From: Chamaecrista fasciculata
Taxonomy: Eukaryota; Streptophyta; Magnoliopsida; Fabales; Fabaceae
Assembly: GCA_003254925.1 (NCBI GenBank)
Contig: QANZ01017323.1
Location: 53,942 to 117,941 of the forward strand
Reading direction: 5' to 3'
DNA length: 64,000 nt
Each line of letters begins with the position of its first letter. Positions within the stretch are counted from its first letter, which is position 1. This document shows positions 12,029 through 23,707 of this stretch, piece after piece. The notes under the pieces are model-generated. The model had not been told where the DNA came from. It did no database searches and saw only the letters and a program-made list of their open reading frames with translations. The position numbers were made by a program, and so were the translations under genes.

Positions 12029-13573
12029 AGTCAAAATCATAATATTATGCTCACATCAATTAAGTGAATAACTGATGATCTAATAAAGCATGCAATTCAA
12101 GGCAAGGTAATAAGATATTAAATTTTTTGTTTAAAAAAAATAAGATATTACAATTTCATTTATGGCATTATTTCTATGTAGTAGCAAATTAATTAATTTC
12201 CAAAAGCTTTTGTGCCGCACTTTCAAGAAGGAATAATATTCCAGAAGAAAAAAAAATTCTGAGTATCTAAATAAGTGGGAAAAATGGAATTTGGGCCACT
12301 TGGGAAATGAGAGGCCACAAAGATATATAGCTCCATGGAAAGACGGACAATTTAAAATGACATAAATAAATTTTCTTCGGTGCCTGATGCATCCGTATCT
12401 TTATTATAATTATACTATTGTCTATTAAGACCAATGTCACTCATAAATAAGATAAAAATATTTCATTGATTTAACCACTTAAATATTAGGATTGTTCAAA
12501 ATTAATTCCATTCATATACTGTTAACCAATATTAATTTGATGAAAGCCAAGAAGAAAAAGAAGATAATAGTTTTTCAATCTTCAAAAGTTCTAAGAAAAT
12601 CCTTCTAAAGAAATAAGACAAGTAAAATATTTTATGATATTCTTTTAACGATCAAGTTAATATGAAATAAGAATTGAATTATTTATGCAAATGAGAGTTT
12701 GGAGAATGACTTACCTCCCATAAGTGAGATAAGACTATTATTTATGTATACAAGTTCTCAAAATCAATAACTGTTCAGCTAATAAGTATATTGAAAATAA
12801 AAGATGTCACATAAAAATATCTTAATGATGATGACCAATCAAAGGGGAAGGAAAACGAAGGAAAATGAAGAATTTATTTATTTAATGTGTGTGATCCATA
12901 TATTTCTTTGTTAAAGATCACTTGAACGATTAATTAGTTTTTGATAGATAAAACATTTAACGTAGAAGTTAAATTTTAATTTGATAGTCTATTTATACAC
13001 TCACAACATTCATTTTTTTTTTTTTTACCAATGTGGAGATTAAGAAATCACTAGAAAGACGACACGTCTCTCAATCATGTATTATACATGTGCACTTACA
13101 AAATTCTTTTTTCGGCTCAATATTATTTATTTTCAAAGAGAATGACTGTTTAATGAGTTTTTTTATATCACTTAATTTGAAAGGAAAATAAAAATATCTC
13201 AATCAATAAGAAATTGACTTTAATGAAGGGTCCTTTTTTCTTTATTCTAAGTGTTTGTAAAAAGGCAAAGTACACAATCATAATATTGACTTTGAATGAT
13301 TTTTTCCTATTTTAAAAATCTTATTTATTCCATCGCTAGAAGTTGTGACCCCATTTTTGGTTGACATGACATTATATGATTTGATTTGCAACCTTAATTT
13401 TATCTTCATAAATATTTACATATGTTACCTCGCGCTTGTAAAGCTTATTTTAAACTTAATTAATAAGTATGTTTAATAGAATAGGGAATCTTCAATCCTT
13501 AATTTTTTTTCCAACTAGATAATTCAAATATGTATTGATTTTTTTCAACTTCTAGACATGATTGTATATATTA
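10560..13573. other. AT-rich intergenic DNA upstream of MIR169
   Basis: No credible gene. It contains AT microsatellites (about 10868-10892 and 11985-12022) and a zone at 11140-11520 of repeated GGATATTGG/TATCGAATATC words, probably a decayed repeat. The part nearest 10560 is the presumed MIR169 promoter. Confidence 0.6.
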
Positions 13574-14138
13574 AAGCAAAACACCCTTTCGTGCCTCTAA
13601 CGTTTGCGGTGATTTTCAGTTATATTCCTAACGTTTCATTTGTGTCAGTTGTGCCCCCAATGTGAAACGTTAGTTTCAATTATGCCCCCAATTTCAATCA
13701 TCCAAAAAAAAACACAATTTTTGCACGATTTGAGCTCGGTTTTGATCAAATTTCATATGGTTTTAATTTTCGGACATCACAAACTTGATTTCTTGGATCA
13801 ATTTCAAAGATTAAGCTCAAAATGGCCCCAAATCCGAAGATAACCGGACCCGATGAACCCCAAAAAGGACCAAAACGAAGCATTTTTCTCAAAATTTCCA
13901 TGTGCAAAATGATCATTACGAGCCGAAAATGAGTACCCATAAACTCATTTATCAAAACAAACTGAAATGAATACAGATCGAAGCTCAAAAGTTCCAAAAA
14001 ACGGTACACTAACGAGGATGAGAGCATAATTGAAACTAACGTTTCACATTGGGGGCATATATAACTGACACAAATGAAACGTTAGGGGTATAACTGAAAA
14101 TCACCGCAAACGTTAAGAGCACGAAAGGGTGTTTTGCC
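13574..14138. mobile_element. MULE-like element with roughly 110-bp terminal inverted repeats
   Basis: The left arm from 13576 (GCAAAACACCCTTTCGTG...) and right arm ending 14137 (...CACGAAAGGGTGTTTTGC) are inverted copies over about 110 bases, both including GTGAAACGTTAGTTTCAATT. A 9-bp direct repeat TATATATTA flanks it (13565-13573 and 14139-14147), although the AT-rich context weakens that evidence. The core has an open frame on the minus strand that resembles no known protein. Confidence 0.7.
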
Positions 14139-15257
14139 TATATATTAATTAATCCATGATTCTATAAATATTTAGAGTTGAATATCATAATAAGATTGGA
14201 AGTTATGAAATACAATTGACACATACATAAGTACATCAACTGTTAAATTCTTAAAATCATATAATATGATATGACATATATTTATATATATAAGTTAAAC
14301 ATCTATAAGTTTTGACAAAAATATTAAAAATTATAGCTATTCATGACATATGTGATAAATGTTTTTTTATTATTTGTCATGTCAAAGATAAAAAAATAAT
14401 TTTATATTTTAAAATTGATAGATATATGTGTCAGATGCAGACACATATTCGATACAGTGATAATCCTTCAAAATGAAGTATTCATATGAATATTTCATAG
14501 ATAGGAAGCAATGACATGATTGTTATTATTGGGGTGTTTAATTAGTATTTTTTATGATTTTTTGAAAGAAAAAATTTAAAATTTAGAAAATAAAACTTAT
14601 CACTTTTATTATATATATTAAAGTGATGAAAAATTAAATTGTGATAAACTATTCAATTTTTTTATACTTATATATATATATTGTTTCAAAATAATTAATG
14701 GTGGAGAATTACTTAACTTACTTGATAAAAAAAATTGTCTCCTACTTCTTGTTATTTTTCTTTATGTAATTATATTTTGTAATATCTTAGTTTAGTGTTT
14801 AGTAAATGATTTTGGGAGATTAATGTTAGAAGGTAACAAATCATATATAATAGTATATATAACATTTAATATAAAAAACAACAAATATGTAACATTTTAA
14901 ATTCAAGAACAGAAATGTATTGTAAAAATTTGAACAAATCAATATAAAAGAAAAATTGAAAAGGCAATGGCATTTCATACAAATAAAATATCATAGGGAT
15001 CTAGCGTCTCTTTTATGTCAATCTTAATTAACACACAGTATACACACACACACATATAATATACTTAGAGATTTTGTGTGTTATATATATATATATATTA
15101 GAGCATGCAAATATATATATTATATATATATATAAAATATTTGGAAATATATATATATATATATATATGCAAATATTAGGGCATGCAAATATATATTTTA
15201 TATATATATATATTAGGGCATGCAAACACACAGTACATATTTTATATATATATATAT

Positions 15258-15350
15258 ATTTGGAAATATTTTTTATAGATATTTATTTTAGACTATAGTT
15301 TTATATGACCGACTGTCAGAGAGAGCCTCAGACATTATAATATAGTAGGA
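15258..15350 (+). repeat. Dispersed repeat copy 2
   Basis: Starts TTTGGAAATATT and ends GACCGACTGTCAGAGAG..CCTCAGACATTATAATA. It is near-identical in layout to the copy 400 bp downstream, and both follow AT microsatellites. Confidence 0.6.
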
Positions 15351-15674
15351 CATGCAAATATTTATGTAAAATTATAATAAAAATAAAAATAATTTAAAAT
15401 TTGAAATTATTTAAAAATAATTAAAAAAGTGGAAATAAAATATATATAATAATATAGAACAAAGGAGGGAAAAAGGGGATTGGATCCTCTAGAGTTCCTT
15501 TTTCTATATTTTTTGTAGAGTTAGAGAGAGAAAGGAAGTAGAAGAGAGATAAAATATGAAATTTATGAAATAAAAATATGTAAAAGAGTTTTGAAATTTA
15601 AACCCAACTCTTAAGATTGATGGAGAACATGGGTTATATTTTATATGGGAAGTTATCTTATATATATATATATA

Positions 15675-15780
15675 TATTTGGAAACATTTCTTACAGACAT
15701 TTAATTTAGACTATAATTTTATATGATCGACTATCAGGACCTCAGACATATAATACAGTAATAGTAGTATAGATAGATAA
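15675..15780 (+). repeat. Dispersed repeat copy 3
   Basis: TTTGGAAACATTTCTTACAG...GATCGACTATCAGGACCTCAGACATATAATA, matching copy 2 over about 90 bases. Confidence 0.6.
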
Positions 15781-16382
15781 TATTTATATATATATATCTA
15801 ACAATTATCAAGATCATATCCAACAAAAAAATATGTTAAATTTAATTTATGGTATCTTTTTAAAGGAGTCATGCCATTCTCGTAATCTCTTTAGGTTCAT
15901 ATATATCTTCACACATCAGTAAGCATCTGCTTAAAGTTGGAAGATTTTCGAATCACTCTTTCGAAGTTTTTTTCTTTCTTCTTCTTCTTCTTCTTTTTTT
16001 TTTTTTAAAGCGAAGTTTTTTTCTTTTTAAAAGAATTGAATAGATATTTTCGAACTTTGCGCTTGAGGAAGTTTTATAGTATAAAATCTTTTAAATCAGG
16101 GTGTTCTTAAAGTATTAATTAAAAAAAATGAAAATCAACATTATGGATTTGTTTATTAGCTTTTTAAATAACTTATTTCATGTTTAATTTCTTCTCTAAT
16201 TGTTCATGCAACTCAACCAATGTATCAAAAAATACTGATTAAAACAATCATATAATAGATAGCTAGTGAGTACGTAGTGATATTTTCAAACCCACTTATT
16301 TAGCATATTCATTAATTTTGTTTTTTTATTAATAATGTATAGTGGAATATATTATATAGATCGAGCATGTGAAAAAGACTAA

Positions 16383-16800
16383 GGGTGTGTTTGGATTAGA
16401 AGTAGGTAATGAAATGATGATTTTATGTAATGAAATGGTAATGAGAAAATTATGTAATGAAAATGTAATGAAAATGGTGTTTGGATTAATTTGAGATGTA
16501 ATGAAAAAAATAGGATGTGAAATTATGAAAAAGGGTATGTAATGATTGTGGTTGGTTGAAATAAATATATGGGTTTTTTTAAATTGTATAGGGGTAGAAT
16601 TGATAATTGATAATGGAAATAGATAGAAATAAAAAAANATATGAAATATGTAATGAAATGAGTTTGTAATGAAGTGATATTTTTGTAATGACTTTATAAT
16701 TGGAAAACAAACACCCGTATAACACTGTAGCTTAAGTTATGTAATGAAAATGGGGATAATGAAATTGTAATGAAATTGTAATTGTAAACCAAACACACCC
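16383..16800. mobile_element. Tourist-like MITE (PIF/Harbinger)
   Basis: Terminal inverted repeats GGGTGTGTTTGGATTA and the complement of GGGTGTGTTTGGTTTAC are flanked by the triplet TAA on both sides (16380-16382 and 16801-16803). The element is 418 bp with many AATGAAAT words and one N. Its arms share words with the larger elements at 226-2168 and 2713-5232 (ATTGTATAGGGGTAG, GTATGTAATGATTGTGGT), tying them to one family. Confidence 0.92.
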
Positions 16801-16803
16801 TAA

Positions 16804-19740
16804 TAATGATTTGCAAAATTTTGAATGGGTGAACCTTCTATAATTACTAGGAGCTTTCAGTGTCTTAACAGGCACGGAAATATGTATGTAACGTTTGATT
16901 TGACATTTGTAATTATTTAGTGACTAAATAGTATATTTCTATTATTTAAGGATTAAATCGTTAGAAGTGTGAAAATTAAAAGACCAAATAATAAGTTTTC
17001 ACTTTCTTAAATCTCATCTACTACTTTCTCTCTTCCATTAGTCAATTATCAAGTTTCACATGTTTATTTCTTATATTTTTAATTTTTAATTTAATTTTTT
17101 TTTACCAACCAAAAGGATACATTAGGGCTTTGCATGCCATGGATGTAAAATATAAAATTATTTAAATTTTTAAATTACATAAAATATTATAAATAACTAG
17201 ATTTTATTATATAATATTTTGGAGATAGTTATGTATGTATTATAAAGATAATGTGGAGAAATTTTTGAGATAGTAAAAAAAATTAGTGGAATTATTTGAA
17301 TTTTATTTTACTTTTTCAATTACTTTTTAATTTATTATATTATAAATTATAAATTATAATATTATATATGCCTTTCGGAGGAGGACGATCGGAAGACCTC
17401 AAACATATATAATAGTAAGATATATATGTGTGTGTTAGGACTGTGCCATTGTGCGATGAGATCAAAAGGGCAAAATTTAAAGAGTGACAAAGTTAGAAAG
17501 GAATTTTGAGCAGTGGGAAAAGAATGAAGTATGGACTGTGTGGGAAAGGATATATGTGTTTGTGTGTTAGGACTGTGCCATTGTCCATTTATTGCATGTG
17601 AGAGCAATGACATTGTGGCATCTTATGGCTCCGGTGACAATTTTAATAAATATTCCATACTCCTTATTTAAAAATAAAAAATAAAAGAACCATATAAATG
17701 TAGTCTTGTAGTTTTTCATTTGGTTACTTAATTAAGTGGTGGGCATTCTATGATCAACTGTTTATTCTTAAATAGAAAATCCGCATTGATATAATTAGTC
17801 ATTCTTCCTAATGATGGATACCTTCGTTTGTAAAACAAGAACAAATAAAATAAATATGTCTATAGTTATTACATTCAGTTAATTTGTTTGATTATAATTT
17901 ATTTTTTGTTTTTTACATATATTTTTCATTGAAGATTAACTTTTTAAGAAAAACTTATCGAGTACTAAATGTAGATACATCATTAGACCCAATTTCTATA
18001 GGTGTCTGATTATGGTTTAAAAAGGCTTTCTCTAGTATAGAGTTAAGCAAACATTGTAGTTTTTACCTTATTTATTGTTAGGGCAATGCTAGAAAACTAT
18101 CCATTGCCCTGACAGTTCATCATTTCATTTCTTTCTCTCTCTCTTCGTTTCGTTCTAGATAAAAAGAAAACAGACAAAAAGTAAGAAATCATCACTATAC
18201 ATTTGGTCATCAATAGTAAGGAGAATGGATAGCTTTGTCTATGGTGTGTTTTATATATTTTCTCTTATGAAATTTTTAATTCATGATGTGGTTTAATTAT
18301 ATATATAAACAACATTAATGATTTCATTCAATGCAAAAAAAATTTTTCAAATTAATGAAAATTTCACAAATCACTATCCAGATGGAAAATACCCCGACTT
18401 GATTTTTTTTTTGTCACATATAGAATTGGACAAAACACCTAACACGGGAGTTAATCCTTATTCTACCCAAACTTGATTTAGCTAAAGTGCTAAACAAATA
18501 AATTAAACCGTACCAATAAGAAGCAATCATGCTGCACGTGAACATGTCCGAACAATTTAACCATATGAATCCTAACAATTGTGAAGTGTACGTCTAATAT
18601 TAGTAATAATGAAGTAATGAACTAAGCCCCTAGGTCCTAAATCTGATTTCGCTACAAGAAACTCTTGAATAAAATATGAAAAATGAGAAGTTCAAATTAA
18701 AACGACATTTTCTTGATCTATATATATATATATATATATATATTAAATATAAATGTCATCCAAAGGGAATGAATGGTCTTTAAATCATGCTCTTTTGGCT
18801 GCCGTTCAATTTTAACCTTCGAATGCAAAAAATTGTGCGGTTTTCGACTGATACCAAATTAAATTGAGGGCTTGCTGCTTTATATGAACTGAATACAGAA
18901 TATGATTCTTTCGTTGGGAAGCACACAACGAGGTATGTGCAGAATCTAATTTATGGGCTGCACCCTTTATCTCTGGAACAATGCCTACTCCATTCTCTAA
19001 TCCAATAATGTATGTGTATATGGGAAAAAAGTTATTCATTTACTTTTTAAGGAAAAAAAAAATCAATGATGTGGTGTTGAATAGTATATATAAGAAACAA
19101 AAACTTAATAAGAAATATTAACAATCTATACTTGAGGTTTGAGACTCCACTCACTCAAATGCTATGAAGGAGCTATAGATCAAGAAATTCAATCAACAGA
19201 GATGAAAAAGAATACACGATGCTTCCAAATTTCATGTAAATACAAATGAGATGGCTTGTTGAAACTTGACAAGAGCTGCTTCTTTCATATATTAGCGTCA
19301 ATTAGTACAACATGCAGGCATGTGGTGTGGGCAGCACAAACTATTACAATGAATCAAGCCCCCCCAATGCCTAACACAACTACGTGGGTGATAGGAGTAA
19401 TTTTCCTTCACCTTTTCAACCCCTAGTAGCATTAATGAGCTTAATTCCTAAATAAATTTTTTAAAAAACAAAAAAAAAAGGATAAAAAAATGTTTCATCA
19501 TGGTATATTTATTTATATACAGAACTAACCTCAATTCATAACAGAGGACAAGTCAATATGCCTACCTGACAATCTCCAGTAAACCTCCACAAGGCAAAAC
19601 CGAGGTTGCAATAATAACCATGTTGTGATCATATAAGGTAATATCTTCAACTTATATACGAGTAATGCCATAATGTTACAGTATATATGGAGTTTGAGTT
19701 GCGAATTTTGTATGATCGACTCTTAACATTTACAGACCAT
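16804..19740. other. Intergenic DNA downstream of the ATPase pseudogene
   Basis: No recognisable gene. A weak copy of the dispersed repeat lies at 17352-17412. A word TGTGTGTTAGGACTGTGCC occurs twice (about 17431 and 17562), bracketing 130 bp. A minus-strand frame at 18812-19039 (75 codons) has fairly balanced composition but no similarity I recognise. Confidence 0.55.
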
Positions 19741-22035
19741 TTATACCTGTTCTGTAATAACATCAGATAATCCTCCTCCAAAACCAGCCCCTAAATGTCC
19801 ATGCTTGCCACAACATTCCTTCAAGTAGCTCTTGCAACACCCACCCATCTCTCTTTTGCCCAAGCTAATACAAGCATGCGCAATCGGGAACTCTGAGGAT
19901 TCATTTGAAGATCCCTTGCAACATTCACCAACTTCTCTCTCATTTGATGTCAGACGGGCACACACAAAAGGGGATTCATTGCATTTGTCTGGACAGCTTT
20001 GGCAACAGGAACCTTGTTCTTTCTCTTCCGAACTTTCACAAGCATGCATTGAAGTTGATTCAACATGCTAACAATCTACGTCAACATAAATGTGATGTTC
20101 CTTGTGTTTCTTAAAATCAGATTGAGGCCCTGGATTTTGATGCTCAACTTCATGGTCGCATCTTGATGTCTTTCTTTTAGGATTTTCACAACCAGTGATC
20201 AGGTGGCAATGTCTATTACTAAATTGTTGGCAGGGAGATCCAAGTGTTGCTCCATCATGAGTGATTGTATCACAATTTCTGTCGTGGGAATGCAATGTCC
20301 TAGAGGAGTTATTATGTTCCAAGCAACTACCATGATTGTCTATTACACTTGCACCCTTATCTGATCCACTCAGAATCATATTCTGAGATCCAGAACAACC
20401 CTGGTTTTCCGTATCGTGTGATTGGACACCACTCTTGTCACATCTTCCATGATGAGAGTGCTTAGGTTCATGAAATTCATCACTGGCTTCACAATGGTCA
20501 TGTTTATGATGATGACTGTGGTGATCAAGATGATGATGATGATGATGAGAAGAAGACTTGCCATTTAGGGCATTACATCCACTTTTATGCAAATGCAGAG
20601 GAGTGGAAGATTTACAACATTTTCCTCCATGATTGTGTTCTCTGCGCAGAAGCAGCATGCTGTTTCCGATGACCAACAAGCACGTTCCAACATCAGCAAG
20701 AACTGCTGCCCAAACAAGTGGATGACCAGCAAATGCCAAGCCAATAATTGCAGCCTTAGTAACAACAGACAATATAACATTTTCTATTACTTTGCTATGA
20801 GATTTTCTAGCAAGCTTGACAGCTTGTGGTATCTTCCTAATGTCATTTGACATGAGAATTATGTTGCCTGTCTCGCTTGCTAGTGCAGAACCTGAAATGC
20901 CCATTGAGATACCAATATCAGCTGTAGCTAATGCAGGTGCATCATGTTGGGGCTACAAGAGAAAATAAGAAAATAATAGACAAGAAATAAAAATATTAGT
21001 AAAGACGGACTGCGTGGTATTTGGGCGCCGAGGCACGGATATCTCGCTTTCTTTAAGGTAATTCACGCCCTCCACGGGTAGAAATTTGATCTGTTATCCC
21101 GGTGTAGTGGTACACGGACGCGTCACCTCCAGGATACAACGGCCAAATACTCGCCTTTTTGAGTCTACAACTTCTACACAAAGAAGTAGACAGGACTCTA
21201 CTCCCACACTTTTCCTCTACCCAAAGACACAAGTATTTTGCTCTCACTTTACACTTTGTATTGTTTTTTCCTGTTCTCTATTTTTCCCAAAAAACTCCAG
21301 ACATCTTCAAGAATGATCTATACATATATATATATATATATATGAAGTTGGCAAGACGTTGCATTTTTCCAAAATCAGCCGTTTCAACACATATGAGTTA
21401 CATGCTTTAAAGTTAATTGATAATTGATATGAAACGTTTTAATTCAAAAAAGCAACGTGCACAATAATTTTTAAAACCGTCATTCAATGCAATAAAAACC
21501 GACATTCATATCAATTCATTTGATTCACAATGCAATTCAATTTTAATAATTATTATTTTATAATAATATCCAACACATCATTCACACCATCTCCAACCAT
21601 GGCTGTCGGTCCTTCCTTTTTGAATTCCGTGATGATTTTTACTTTGCCCTCTGGTAAGAGTTCTGCATGGACTACCTCCATAGCATGCCCTAGCTGTAGA
21701 TTAAAGTATTGTTAGCCATCATTATTTGTTTCTGCTTCTTTGAAACTGACATTATACAAAGAAAGTAAAACTGGTTTTAAAGCAAATTCACATAACTTCA
21801 ACATCCAAAATTAGTTCAATTCATCTGTCATATTATTATTACTACTACTGTTATTATTTAAAAAGAAAAACACTAAACCTGCTCTTGTGCTTGCATGGCA
21901 GCTGCTTGACTATCTCCAGTTAGCATAGATGTTTTGATACCCAATAACTTCAGCTCCCTTATCCAATTGGGGCTGCTCCAGAATATATGTAGCCAGTAGT
22001 CTTTCCTCCCTGAGAATCATGTTGTAAGGCAGGAA
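19741..22035 (-). pseudogene. HMA2/4-type Zn/Cd-transporting P1B-ATPase, truncated and disrupted
   Basis: The 3' end of a heavy-metal ATPase gene of the plant Zn/Cd efflux type. Exon remnant 22035-21879 encodes GGKTTGYIF, then LKLLGIKTSMLTGDSQAAAMQAQEQ. About 16 expected residues between these (the segment ending ..SLSDVCRTG..) and two bases are missing. The next exon starts at 21693 ([17 protein letters not shown]) and runs into the hinge motif MVGDGVND. It is then interrupted by a solo LTR (20945-21575) before [14 protein letters not shown] and the last membrane helices ([19 protein letters not shown]). The tail is His/Cys-rich, with six consecutive His and CC pairs, as in metal-binding HMA tails. 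A TAG at 20070-20068 cuts the tail, although the frame continues to 19741 with further CC motifs. Nothing of the N-terminal two thirds is present; beyond 22250 a Pack-MULE follows. Confidence 0.93.
20945..21575. mobile_element. Solo LTR inserted in the ATPase coding exon
   Basis: A 631-bp insertion with LTR termini TGTTGG...CCAACA. It is flanked by a perfect 5-bp target-site duplication CATCA (20940-20944 and 21576-21580). On the minus strand it splits GATGGTGTGAATGATG from CACCTGCATT, that is, between GVND and APAL. Removing it and one duplication restores the reading frame exactly. The GC-rich middle (21010-21200) contrasts with the AT-rich host. No internal retrotransposon sequence is present, so the second LTR and body were lost by recombination. 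It is probably Copia-type by termini, but this is not proven. Confidence 0.92.
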
Positions 22036-22682
22036 CTGTAAATTTGAGCAATTACAGTGAGATCATAGTCAGACCCAAAGAGGAGAAAAAAAGACAAGGG
22101 TTGAACATGGCATATGACTCAGTAATCTTTTTACCAATAGAGATAAAGATATGAGCTTATGAAAATCCCTTGTGAATGATATCTATCAATAAGCAAGATA
22201 ATATTACTATCTTACATCTCAATCGATTTCAAACTTTAACTTAAAACTAAGGGTAAATTACACAGAAGGTCCCTGTGGTTTGACCCATTTTCAGAAAGGG
22301 TCATTGTGGTTTAAAAAGTGACAAACAAGGGCCTTGTGGTTTGCTCCGTTAACAAAAAGGGTCCCAACATCCAAAATTTAACAGAAATGTTAGCTAAAAT
22401 ACTATTTTAAGATCCTAATTATTAATTTTTACGCATTTGACTCTCTATTTATATGAGAGGACTTGAACACAACAAAAAAAAGTTTGATGGAGTGAAATGA
22501 ACGAAAACCAAACCCACACACTTGACATTTCCTAACTTTCTGAGAAAAAAATACTAGAAATCGGCGTTCGAACAAAAACCAAAGCCAAGCGTGGAGTGAA
22601 ATTGATTACAATAATCGAATCGTGGAGTGAAATGATGAGATACGAGCAACCCACCAAGCCAAGCCTGATGATACATTGATAC

Positions 22683-22837
22683 CTGATAAGTTTGGGCATC
22701 GGTGAAATGCTCAAGTTGAAGATAGATTTCTCAAGAGACTGACAGGGTGGAAGCAAATCCTTCTCAGGTAAATACTTTAGGGAAATCTCATAATCTATAC
22801 GAAGCCATTTGAGGGACTCAACGTACTCTCCTCTGTT
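22683..22837 (-). pseudogene. Captured exon-like fragment, unknown gene
   Basis: A 155-nt open segment with a pyrimidine-rich acceptor (TTTTTTGTTGAAG) and a donor (CAG|GTATCA). It encodes 51 residues beginning [20 protein letters not shown] and including [15 protein letters not shown]. Composition and splice borders look like a real exon. I do not recognise the family. It lies inside the Pack-MULE. Confidence 0.45.
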
Positions 22838-23031
22838 CTTCAACAAAAAAAATGTATATTTAGCTAGTAGTGAACTAACTAGAAGAATAAGAACCTGCAT
22901 CCTAACTCACCTAAACTTTAAAAGATAGAATAACTTGCAGCATTTGTACTCAGTTTCTTTCTCAGCAGGAAAATTCAAATTCCAAGTTCAAGTAATCAAA
23001 TCAATCAAGAAGAAGAAGAAGTAGTAATTAA

Positions 23032-23310
23032 ATGGTTGAGGAATCGAAGAATTGGATGATACTGATAACGTCAATATGGATTCAAGCATTCACAGGGATG
23101 AATTTGGATTTCTCGTCTTACTCTTCAGATCTCAAATCTGTTCTTGAAATTTCTCAACTCCAGCTCAATTATCTCGCTATTGCTTCCGATCTCGGAAAGG
23201 CTTTCAGCTGGTGTTGCGCTCTCTCTCTCGCGCATTTCCCTCTCTCCATCGTCTTCCTCATCGCTTCCTCTTTCGGGTGGTTTCTGGTATTTTTTTTCTC
23301 AGAAAGTTAG
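23032..23310 (+). pseudogene. Captured N-terminus of nodulin-like MFS transporter
   Basis: Starts at an ATG and encodes KNWMILITSIWIQAFTGMN, then DFSSYSSDLKSVLEISQLQL and NYLAIASDLGKAFSW. This is the hallmark first part of the plant nodulin-like/NFD4-like major facilitator family, whose full proteins are about 550-600 aa with 12 helices. Only about 80 residues are present. The frame then runs into the MULE terminal repeat (FFFSES) and stops. It is a captured 5' gene fragment and not a functional transporter. Confidence 0.85.
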
Positions 23311-23707
23311 AAAATGTCAAGTGTGTGGGTTTGGTTTTCGTTCAATTTCACTCCATCAAACTTTTTTTTGTTGTGTTCAAGTCCTCTCATATAAATAGAG
23401 AGTCAAATGCATAAAAATTAATAATTAGGTCTTAAAATAGTATTTTAGCTAACATTTTTGTTAAATTTGTATGTCGGGACCCTTTTTGTTAACGGAGCAA
23501 ACCACAAGGCCCTTGTTTGTCACTTTTTAAACCGCAAAGACCCTTTCTGAAAATGTGCCAAACTACAGGGACCTTTTGTGTAATTTACCCTTATTATTAT
23601 TATTATTATTATTGTTAGTTTCTCATTAATATTCTTACTTATTTATCCACACACATTAAATACAAAAAGAAAACAAATCATGCAATTAGATACCATATTA
23701 GTGGCAT

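Larger units (their letters stand above)
14148..16382. other. AT-rich intergenic DNA with microsatellites
   Basis: No gene. It includes long AT runs at 15080-15260 and 15660-15680 and two copies of the dispersed CTCAGACAT repeat. Open frames here translate as YIYI runs and are artefacts. Confidence 0.65.
22251..23590. mobile_element. Pack-MULE carrying gene fragments
   Basis: Terminal inverted repeats of about 300 bp (22251-22553 and 23288-23590) start GGGTAAATTACACAGAAGG and contain TGGTTTGCTCCGTTAAC. Such long repeats are typical of Mutator-like elements. The core holds host-derived sequence: an exon-like piece on the minus strand and the first coding exon of an MFS transporter on the plus strand. 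No transposase is present. A clean 9-bp target-site duplication is not visible; the right flank is a TTA microsatellite. It sits immediately 5' of the broken ATPase fragment. Confidence 0.88.

Noticed and set aside
17431..17590. Insertion bracketed by the repeat TGTGTGTTAGGACTGTGCC
   Set aside because: The 130 bp between the copies shows no element ends; a simple local duplication is as likely.
20945..21575. Ordinary intron of the HMA gene
   Set aside because: LTR-type termini and a perfect 5-bp duplication of exon sequence explain it better, and no proper acceptor restores the conserved residues.
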